From contig FMBT01000361.1 of assembly GCA_900095095.1 (NCBI GenBank), positions 124,001 to 188,000 of the forward strand: a stretch of DNA of 64,000 bases. The letters run 5' to 3'. The translations under genes were made by a program, and so were the position numbers. The stretch's first letter is position 1, and each line of letters starts with the position of its first letter. Shown here piece after piece: positions 54,601 through 64,000 of this stretch. Source of the DNA: Fragilariopsis cylindrus CCMP1102 (Eukaryota > Bacillariophyta > Bacillariophyceae > Bacillariales > Bacillariaceae). The notes beneath the pieces are model-generated. The model had not been told where the DNA came from. It saw nothing but the letters and a program-made list of their open reading frames with translations, and did not search any database.

Positions 54601-57600
54601 GAAGAAATAGCTGTTGAAAGCAAAAAATCCACCTTTGATTCGGAGACGATGGCAGGTACGAAAGAGGATAGCTCTTCTCCAAATGGTATGAACAAATCGG
54701 ATCCACTGCTTCAAGAAATGGCGGAGGGGGGTTATTCCCCTACAGTGATAGCACAAACACAGGAAGATTCGGACAAAATGAATCCTGTACTTTTGCCCGA
54801 TTATTCAGGGGGGAAAGTTCCTTCTCAAACTGGTACAAAAGAGGATAATAATCAAGATAGAACAACCTTAATAGGAAGAACTCCTTCTCGAAATATTCTT
54901 CAACGTGATTCAGGACGACAAAGTAGTATCATGGATACGAGTCCTGTCCAAACGGTTTTGAGAGGGGTAAGTCCTTCTCGAAATGCGGTTAAGCTAGCAG
55001 GCCAAGCAAGAATTAGCAATGTAAGTCCAGAAAACAAAAATTCAGAGATGATTTCTAGAGGAGTGAGTCCAGCCAGAAATGTTGTGAAGTTTACAGGTCG
55101 GATGCGAATTAGGGATACAACAAGCCCGGGAAGCGTAGATACTCAGAAAACGACTACATCAAGAGGAACTAGTCCTGCTAGAAATGCGTTAAAGTCAGCA
55201 GGTCGAGTGAAACTTGGGGATGCTAGCCCAGCTCGCAAAGAAAAAACGCAGGAATCGACTGTGAAGGGAGCCCGAAAAAAATTCTCTAGTCCAGCTTCAA
55301 GAAACCTAAGAGTCTCAAGCCCTGTACGAAAGAATGTCGAACCAACGAAAAATAAATTTTCAAAGAGCTCAATAGTCCCACAGAAGACACAACTTGACAG
55401 ATCTTCACTACAGACAAGGCAAAGCGCTCAAGTTCATTTACAGCAATCCTTGATTATCCCCAAAGGACATCCAGTGGAAGAAACTAATATCCTTAGCAGA
55501 TACAGGAAGAAAACTGTATTTAACAATGTGCAAAGTGTACCTATTGCTACTCATAGCAGCGGACATGTTCGTCAATTGGTATCAAGGAAAGCGCACAATA
55601 TTGTAACTAGATCCCCGCGAAGCAGTTTCAGCTCTCAAACCTCTCAAGATACAACGGATGAAATTGGCAGACAGAGTAAAAAATTCTCAAAGGCTAATCA
55701 TGCTTATCGGAGTATTGTTGTGAAGAAGAACCGGAGTGAAGATATCGAAGATATCGAAGAGAACAGAAGGTATCTTTCAATCCCTGAATCCTCAACAAGT
55801 GCTAGCGACTTGTCATGCTCCTCTTCGAAATACGACACTTACCAAAAAAAGCTAGCAGACAGTCTCAGGAAAGCAAACATTGGAACTCAAAGCTCAGCAG
55901 AATATTCAGTGCATTCACATAGGTCATTGGATGATTCAAGTATAGAATCTGATATTCGTATTCTCAGGTCAATTCTTCGTCGTCCAAGGCTTGACCAGAA
56001 TAATGAAAATGTGATCACGGCTAGCCGAAAGATTGAAGGATTTCCTACCTACGACGAAGAAAGCTCAACTGATCCAATGCAACGAGTCGGGTTACGTCTT
56101 CTGTCTACTGCGATTATTCCTATACAAACCGAGGTCAGAAGATTCCTCGCTATGAGACAAGCTTTGACAAGAATGTGGGCTCTTATAGTTGTTCAGACTT
56201 ATACGAGAAATTTTTTGGCGAAAAAACACTATCGCAAGGCTCTGAATTCCATCACCGTCATTCAGGCAACATTCCGAGGACATCGAGCTCGAAACTATAT
56301 CATTGACAAACATATATGCGCGATTGAAATCCAAAGATTCGTTCGTGGATATCTCGCAACGATGAAAGTTTACGAAGAGATATACAAAGTGACACTTGTA
56401 CAGAGCTTGGTCAGGAAGAGAATTGCGATGGATTACGCAGCTTATCGCATGGCCCTTATCATACAGCTCCAGGCAGCTGCTCGTAGATTTTTGGTACGCA
56501 GACGACGTTCTCGTCTTGATACTTCCGCCACATTGATTCAATCGTGTTGGCGTTGCTTCTATAACCGTCTGACTTATCAGTTCGATCTCCTTGACATAAT
56601 CATCGTTCAGAGTCTATGGAGGAAAAAATTGGGGATTCGTGCTGCTGCGAGAAAAGTTCTTGAGAAACAAAACGCAGCTGCTACTGCTATTGCGGCGGAA
56701 TGGAGAAAATATGACGCAAGGATGGATCTCGTATGTTATCTTGCTACTAGACAAATACAGACAACTTGGAGATGTTATATTACACGAAATCGCTATACTG
56801 TCTACAAAGCTAGTACTAAAATCGCATCAGTAGCAAGGATGTTTTTGTCTCGGTGTCACTACGTTGATTATCAAGCAGCAACTGTTATCACATCAGTAGC
56901 AGGAGATTTTGTGTAGGATTGATTTGTTGAACATCAATCATGCACTAAAATTGCGTCTGTAGCAAGGATGTATATCTGTCGTAATGAGTATGTAAATTAC
57001 CAAGCCGCCGTCATAATCCAATCAGTTGCGCGGAGATTCTTGGTCTATTCAGATTACAAAGAATACAAATCCGCGACGAAAATTGCGTCGATAGCAAGGA
57101 TGTATTTTAGCAAAGTTGCGTATGTTGACTACAAAGCTAGTACTAAAATTGCGTCAGTAGCAAGGATGTTTTTGTCTCGGTGTCACTACGTTGATTATCA
57201 AGCAGCAACTATTATCACATCTGTAGCTCGGAGATTTTTGTGTAGGATTGATTTCGTTGAATATCAATCATGCACCAAAATTGCGTCTGTAGCAAGGATG
57301 TATATCTGTCGTAATGAGTATGTAAATTACCAAGCCGCCGTCATAATCCAATCAGTTGCGCGGAAATTCTTGGTCTATTCAGATTACAAAGAATACAAAT
57401 CCGCGACGAAAATTGCGTCGATAGCAAGGATGTATCTTAGCAAAGCTGTGTATATTGACTACAAAGCTAGTACTAAGATCGCATCAGTAGCAAGGATGTA
57501 CATGATGCGCTCCGACTACATTTGTTACATTGCTGCAAGAAGAATTCAGACACAATTTCGAGCCTCGACCTGTAGGAAAGACTATATTTTTTACATCGCT

Positions 57601-60600
57601 GCAAGACGAATTCAGACAAAATATCGATCCTCGACCTGCAGGAAAGACTATGTTACCTTTATAGCAGATTTGAAAGAGTACAAATCCGCGTCGAAAATTG
57701 CGTCGATAGCAAGGATGTATCTTAGCAAAGCTGCGTATATTGACTACAAAGCTAGTACTAAGATCGCATCAGTAGCAAGGATGTACATATCTCGCTCCAA
57801 CTATATGTTTTACATCGCTGCAAGACGAATTCAGAATAAATATCGAGCGTCGACCTGTAGGAAAGACTATGTAACCTTCATAGCGGCACGAAAAATTCAA
57901 ACGATCGTGAGATCGTATGTGTGCAGGAAGGAATATATTGAAAACTTTGCTGCCACGATGATCCAGACAAAATGGCGATCATACGATTGTTCGTCAATGT
58001 ATCACCGATACTGTGCTGCTAGAGTAATTTCTAAAACTTGGCGCTCGTATGACTGCAAAATGAATTATCTTCACTTTCTGGCAGATATTCTCATTGTGCA
58101 AAGCACCATCAGGCGTTTTTTGGTCCAGAAACAAGTTAAAGCGATGAAAAATCGCGCTGCAACCAAGATTCAACGAATTTATAGAGGCTATGCATGCCTT
58201 GTTTTCTACACCGAGACAGTTGCTGCAACAGCAATCGCGAGGACATGGCGTGGCTATGTATGTTACGCCGACTATGAGGAATTTAAGGCTTCGAGGAAGG
58301 TCCAAAGTATTTGGAGACGATACACTTGTTTTGCGTTTTATAAAGAATACAAGGCATCGAGGAAGATTCAAAGCGCGTGGCGAAGGTATGCGAATAGGAG
58401 TTTTTACACAAGATGCCTTGCAGCAAGGAAGATACAGAGTGCGTTTAGGAGACATGTGACTTACAGTTATTACACAAGATACATCACAGCAAGGAAGATG
58501 CAAAGTGCGTTTAGGATGCATGTGGCTTATAGTTACTACACAAGATATATCGCAGCAAGGAAGATACAAAGTGCGTTTAGGATGCATGTGGATTGCAGCT
58601 ACTACACAAGATACATTGCGGCAAGGAACATTCAAAAATCGTGGCGCGGATTTGTGAACTATGCCGATCATCAGGAGTTTTTGACTGTAAGGAAGATGCA
58701 AACTGCCTGGAGAAAATTCGTTCATTTCAACGCGTACAAGCGTCATGTCTCAGCAATAAAGATCCAAACTTTTTTGAGAGGGAAATTCTATTCTAATGTA
58801 TACAAGAAAAATATTGCAGCAAGGAAGATCCAAAAAATGTGGCGCGGGCTAATATGCTTCATTGATTACCATGAATATCTGACTGTGAGAAGAATCCAGA
58901 CGATTTGGAGAGCTTATTTTCATTTGAATAGATACAAGCGATTTGTTGCGGCAAGAAAAATCCAAAGTATTTATAGAGGCTTTTCGTACAAAAGAAACTA
59001 CAAACGAGAGAAGTCCACCATTGTGATACAATCTTTTTTGAGGGGTACTGTTTGCAAAAGAGAGTACAAACGAGAGAAGTCCGCCATTTTGATACAATCA
59101 GCTTGGCGCGGATTCCTTATATATGCCGATTATATGTTTGAAGTAGCTGATATTGTAGTGGTTCAGAAACAGGTACGTGGTTGGTTGGCAAGACGTGAAG
59201 CCAATAGGAGGCGGCATAGTGAGAGAAATAATGCTGCGATCACCATGCAGAAGAATTGGCGTCGTTTTGTGAATGAGACCGAATTTGTATTGATAAAGTA
59301 CGAAAACCGTGCTGCCACAACTATCCAGAAATGCTGGAGACGGTTTTGGTGCTTTTCAAATTTTATCATTGCGCTTGATTGTTCCATCCAGATTCAGGCA
59401 CAGATGAGATGTTATCTCCAAAAGAAAGAATTTGCATCTCAAAAGACAGCCACCATTGCCATCCAATCTGCTTGGAGAAAGGCGCATGCTAAGCAGTTGA
59501 CAAGTCGGTTGTCCATTATTCATGAAATAACGAAAACTAGTTTTGAAAAAGGAAAAATTCAGTCTGAAGCTGCAGTAAGGATTCAACGAGTATTCCGGGG
59601 CTCCCTTTCCAGAAGTGCACTTAAAGTTTACTTATCTGCAGTCAAAATCCAATCTAGGGTTAGAGGAGCACAAGCACGTGTCGCAATCAAACTGTATCTG
59701 ATGGTAAGAAAGATTCAGACCATTTTTAGAGGCCACACTAAACGCCAAAAGTATGTTTCATACATATCAGCACGCAAGGTTCAGGCGACCTGGAGAGGCT
59801 GCCATTTACGTCAAAAGTATGTCATATATATCGCTGCACGCAAGATCCAGAAAATCTGGAGAGGCTATAGTCCACACCGTAGTTATGTTGCATTTATTGC
59901 TGCACGTTGTATTCAGAATAAATGGCGATACGTTAAGGCCAACCAAGAAGTTTTAATTATGAGAGGGGAGTTCATTGCGGCCTCGTTGATACAGAATTCC
60001 TGGAGAGGATTTGTAGCATACACCGATTTTGTTTTTACTCTATCGGATATAGTCGCTGCCCAAAGGATTGCTAGAGGCTACCTGACACGCAAGAAATACT
60101 CGACGATAATCCGATCCAACATTGTTCGAAAAAAGAACGAATTGAATGGCTCAATTTTGATTCAAAAAATTTGTCGAGGATTTCAAGCCAGACAAAATTA
60201 TTGGTATACTCTCGGGTGCACAATGCAAATTCAAAGCTGGTGGCGTGGACAACTTGTCTCCCGTATTATTAAAAAGAACGACAAAGCAATTTTGATGCTG
60301 CAATGTTTTGCGCGTCGTTGCCTAGCGCGTCAGGAATATATGCAGCGTCGGTTTGTCTTTCTACTGATTCAAACCGCCGAGGCAGAGCGTTCTAAGAAAA
60401 TCAAAGCACTCAGACTTCAGGAGGAAGTGCGAGAGGACATGGAGGAAATACAGCAGGATGCAGCAGCGCGTATAATCCAACGTTTTTTCCTATTTGTCAA
60501 ACATGAGGTCGACCAGCTTTTACTTGTCACCAAGCGGCGTAAGAAGTGGAGGAAACAAATGAAGGTAGAGAAACGCACAGACGATGTAGAGGAAGCCTTA

Positions 60601-61125
60601 TTAGAAGACGTTTGGTTGGGTCTAGTAGCTCGGGGTAATATGGAAGAAGAACCATTTACTCGCCATTATACAAACTTTGGTGCCGGGAGCGTTGGCGAAG
60701 ATAGTATTGCTGGAAGCAGAGTGCGTAAGCAGCAACTGCGTCATCCCACCAGCTCTGCAGTAGTAGGATTACACCAATACGATGACGATGATGACACAAG
60801 TGAATTCAGTCAATTGACAGGATCCACGATGGCATACGCGCCGCACCCTACTACCTCAATACGAATGATTAGGAAGGTCGATGCGATTGACATGGATGAT
60901 GATTTCCAACTGGAGGAAGCCTTCATTGACGCGGAAATACATCACGCAAAGGAACGTAGGCATCTTGCAGGAAACAAGAGTAAGAAGAAAGATCGCCCCT
61001 CCTCCAGGAAGAGTGTAGACTATTCGCAGCTCGACTGGAAACAAGGACAACGCAATATCAATTCTCATAAAGCTAATAATAATGTTTCGACAATGAGCCG
61101 CATTTTGACCATGAGCAATCATTGA
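51691..61125 (+). CDS. Giant IQ-motif (calmodulin-binding) protein
   Basis: About 3140 residues if read through one interrupted spot near 56893-56930. The N-terminal 1400 residues are Ser-rich and disordered. They include a Pro run (TPPPPPPPPQRK) and a repeated motif RGxSPxRNxxKxxGR (near 54870, 54960, 55055, 55155), spaced about 33 residues, with proline-directed SP sites and a basic tail. From about residue 1480 to 2940 there are several dozen IQ-type units of 20-26 residues (for example IQSAWRRYANRSFY, IQTIWRAYFHLNRY), followed by an acidic C-terminus. IQ motifs bind calmodulin or centrin-like light chains, and such arrays resemble ASPM, but no calponin-homology or motor domain is seen. 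A cytoskeletal or spindle scaffold is inferred. Both halves are in the same frame. The interrupted copy has three one-base gaps relative to its tandem copy. Confidence 0.8.
56803..57720 (+). repeat. 330-bp tandem repeats within the IQ array
   Basis: A near-identical 330-bp unit recurs: 57061 matches 57391, and 57141 matches 57471. A further shorter-period copy starts near 57676. The first copy (56814 against 57141) is 327 bp because of three missing bases. Units encode four to five IQ motifs each (for example TKIASVARMYICRNEYVNY). The high identity shows recent in-gene expansion. Confidence 0.88.
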
Positions 61126-61659
61126 ATATCAAGTGAAAAGAGACAGGAGGAGGACGGCTTTCTTTTGTATGTGGAACGTGGAGAAGAGACAAACATTACA
61201 ACATTCTAATAAATAATTGATCTTAGATACTATTCTAGTAATATTAATTTAAAATGAAAAATAGCGAAGTTGACTACTGATATCTTTGAATGTACAGTGT
61301 ATTTCGTTTTTGTGCAAGGCATTTTCATTTGATGAGCGTTGAAAACATTAAGTTCAATGATGTAAAAGTTGGGTAAATGGAATTAATTATAGATATAATA
61401 ATAACAAGTATAATTAACACGATTTAACATTGCACACCTTATGTACACGATTTGTTAAGCTTAGGAAATAACCTTCTTTTTTTTCTCGATGAAAAGTAGA
61501 GCTAGCATATGCGTCCTTTTCATCATTATCTCGTATTCAGTTATATTTGATCTAGACATGATTAATATTTTTTTCATCTACTCCTAAAAGTTCTCGTCAC
61601 AATTTGACGTTATTGTTCACCGTAAACTGCTCCGAAATCAACTTGATTGATACCCACAC
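61126..61659. other. Tail-to-tail intergenic spacer
   Basis: AT-rich 3' flanks of the IQ and E2 genes. Nothing further is supported. Confidence 0.5.
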
Positions 61660-63085
61660 TTATACATCCAATAAAAGCTTGGATGGATCTGAAACTTTTT
61701 CAGCGATACTCTTCAGGAATGTGACGCCTTCTCTTCCATCGATCAATCTATGGTCGTATGTCAAGGCCAAGTACATCATAGGTCGAGCAACGACTTCACC
61801 CTTCTCATTTACCACTGCTCGCATCTTTGTTGCGTGCATACCCAAAACAGCAGACTGGGGCAAATTGATGATTGGAGTTCCCATCAATGATCCGAAAACA
61901 CCACCGTTCGAGATCGTGAAGGTTCCACCAGTCATATCATCCAAAGATAGGGTTCCATTCTTTGCCTTCTGAACATATGCCGCAATATTGTGTTCGACAT
62001 CGGCAAAGGACATAAGTTCCGTATTTCTCAAGATAGGGGTAACCAACCCTTTAGGAGAAGCAACGGCTACCGAAATATCACAATAATCTCTGTAAACAAT
62101 TTCGTTTGTCGCATCATCAATATAGGCATTAACCAAAGGAACTTCCTGCAAAGCAGCCGTGGCAGCCACAACAAAGGCAGACATAAAGCCAAGCTTGATT
62201 CCATGTTTGGCAACGAATACGTCCTGATACTTCTTCCTCATCTCCATGAGATTTCCCATGTCACACTCTTGGAAGGTGGTCAGCATAGCAGCAGTATTTT
62301 GGGCACTCTTCAAACGAGATGCTACGGTCTGGCGCATACGAGACATTTTCGTACGACGTTCGCTGCGTTGTCCCATAAATACTTGAGCCTCTGCCTTGGG
62401 AGGAGGTGCAGGAGAAGACTTAACAGGTGCAGGAGCCGCCGGGGCGGGTGCTGCGGCAGCTTCTGGTGTTGTCTTTTGGGAGGTACCGGTCATGGGTGTT
62501 AATGTTTCTTCTTTCTCTGGCATTGGGTCGCTTGCACTTTCGGGAGCATCAGCATCAGTATCGATTCGATAAAGAGTAGATCCTACTTCGACAACGTCAT
62601 CAATTTCCCCCAATACTTCCACTAAAACCCCACCTTCGGGTGCACGGACATCTACCGAGACTTTGTCTGTTTCTAAAACAACCACGACGTCATCCGGCTG
62701 GACATATTCACCAGGCGCCACTGGCATATCGACGATAGTTCCTTCTGTGATACTATCACCCATCGTTGGAACCTAATCAGGATAAATAGACAGAGACAGC
62801 GGGAGGGGGCTAAATGTAAGAAGAATGCATTATGAAGTAATTCCTTCATACTGAGGGAAGAGAAGAAACAACTGACTGATATCGCTACGACATGATTCAA
62901 TCAAAATTCCTTACTTCGATAGTTTTGATAGGCATAGTCACACTCCAAGAGGGTGTAACGAAAGTGCGCATGGAATTTGGACGGAATCGACTGGATAGAG
63001 TTGGCTTTATGCTAGCTGAAACGGCCCTTGCGGATTGGCGTGATGCTACAGAAAGATACACACGGCATGCTTGTGCAGAAAACAT
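61660..63085 (-). CDS. DLST: Dihydrolipoamide succinyltransferase, E2 of mitochondrial 2-oxoglutarate dehydrogenase
   Basis: Two exons, 62915-63085 and 61660-62772 (142-bp intron; the join reads PIKTIE then [12 protein letters not shown]), 427 residues. Exon 1 encodes an Arg/Ser-rich mitochondrial presequence ([20 protein letters not shown]). The lipoyl domain carries the lipoylated Lys in [11 protein letters not shown] Pro/Ala linker follows. The catalytic domain has [31 protein letters not shown] and the active-site [12 protein letters not shown]. No peripheral E1/E3-binding domain is evident, as in most eukaryotic E2o proteins. The enzyme moves the succinyl group from lipoate to CoA in the citric acid cycle. 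Reading frame and splice sites are clean. Confidence 0.95.
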
Positions 63086-64000
63086 AATGATTTATTGGAA
63101 ATGTATTCAACGACAAAAATAAAGATAAAAAAATCAGTACAGAAGTAAATTGTATTGGCTCGAATACAATGCAAACTACTAAAACGGTTGGCTTTCAATC
63201 GAGCTCAATTTGAATGTTAATGGTGTTCTGGTGAAGAGTCTTGTGTCTTTGTTTATTAGATATCACACAGTTTAGTACTAGTGCTACTAGAACTAGCAGC
63301 TACAGTAGTACATCTTGTACAACGTTCGTTATTCGTGCTAGTAGTACGGTATGATACAAATAATTGTATTCTTTCGCCATTAATAGCAGATGTCGTGAAA
63401 AGAGTCGAGTCGAGTCGAGTCAGTCAAATTAACCCTAACCCAAAAGCGTAAGTAACCACATGTTTTCCACTTAAAGTAAATTGATTGACAATCATTTTGA
63501 ATGAATCAATGATATCAAGATCTTGTGGGAGGAAATACAGCGAAGGTAGAATAGTAGGGTTATATCCAGCAGCAAAGAGGCAGATGCTGCAATACTACAC
63601 TGTATACTTAACTTCTTATTGATACGGCCGGTCCAGTTCTGAGCAACTAACTTGTTGAAGCAGTGTCAGGACATTTCAAACAAACACTAAAAAAACGAGC
63701 TATCACAAGACACAAAAAGACGTACTTTTTTGTGCAAGCTCTACAGCCAATAATAAATGGGAATACCAGCCTTCCAATGAGCTACTACATGATGTGAGAC
63801 TTTACTATGACCAATCATAATAATACCTTAGTGTGGTTTGATATTATGCTGTAATCTCTGGTAAAATAATGAAAGTAAGTATACTACAATAAACTGAAAT
63901 TTGAAGGTACTTCCCACATACAATACAATACAATACAATACAACACATTGTTGCAGATTTTTCATCTTTGAGGGAACCTGAATGATTATCAATGTTTGCT
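63086..64000. other. Right-end intergenic region with simple repeats
   Basis: Upstream flank of the E2 gene. It contains a GAGTC run (63401-63424), two CCCTAA units (63431-63442), and an AATAC run (63920-63943). No gene is supported before the window ends. Confidence 0.5.

Noticed and set aside
63430-63442. Two CCCTAA units as a telomere-like tract
   Set aside because: Two units are too few, and gene order continues around them.
1-64000. CRISPR arrays, rRNA genes, bacterial operons
   Set aside because: None seen on either strand. The repeats present are microsatellites, transposon repeats or in-gene tandem repeats.

Overview
The window looks like nuclear DNA of a diatom, probably a pennate, or a close photosynthetic stramenopile. 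It is AT-rich and has eukaryotic genes with short GT-AG introns (about 40-180 bp) and long Asn-, Gln-, Ser- and Asp-rich tracts. Three proteins have a signal peptide followed by a diatom-type plastid-entry motif with Phe after the cleavage site (VAAF, VSAF, VSGF). There are also an EF-hand/aminotransferase arrangement, WW-cyclin Y genes and a tyrosine-recombinase (DIRS-type) retrotransposon. No organelle, bacterial or CRISPR signature was seen, and no convincing tRNA or rRNA.

Layout, left to right: an Asn/Gln-rich protein (747-3657, +). An alanine aminotransferase in nine exons (4041-6432, -), directly preceded by a mitochondrially targeted EF-hand ORF (6444-6893, -); the two are probably one gene. 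A Stowaway-like MITE (7045-7258). A plastid thioredoxin-like protein (8001-8760, -). An acidic protein with five RRxPPxRTKSxDG repeats (9625-11388, -). A broken Copia fossil (about 12.13-12.58 kb). A Ku-type vWA / zinc / RING / Deltex-C protein (13186-16413, +). A membrane-anchored alpha/beta hydrolase (17032-18143, -). A 10.3-kb DIRS/Ngaro-PAT-like element with identical split direct repeats (18449-28776). A plastid pseudouridine synthase (28889-30058, +). Two tail-to-tail WW-cyclin Y paralogues (31086-33686, + and 34462-36224, -). An S1-RS-NKAP protein (36812-38401, +). A second MITE and a possible mariner fossil (39.05-39.85 kb). A small FoP/CHTOP-like RNA-export protein (40837-41334, +). 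A plastid DUF3598-like protein (42107-43606, -). A CHY/RING E3 ligase of the PIRH2 type (45206-46769, +). Exonuclease 1 (47534-49996, -). A giant IQ-motif protein (51691-61125, +). The mitochondrial 2-oxoglutarate dehydrogenase E2 subunit (61660-63085, -).

The genes do not form one pathway. Two carry DNA-damage themes (EXO1 and the Ku-vWA/Deltex protein), two are RNA-processing factors (S1-NKAP, FoP-like), and two are mitochondrial or cytosolic carbon-nitrogen enzymes (alanine aminotransferase, DLST). The most interesting item is the Ku-like vWA joined to a Deltex RING-DTC module. A caution for every gene model: several host genes need one extra base, usually in an A/T or G run, to read through. 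This looks more like residual assembly indels than mass pseudogenisation.
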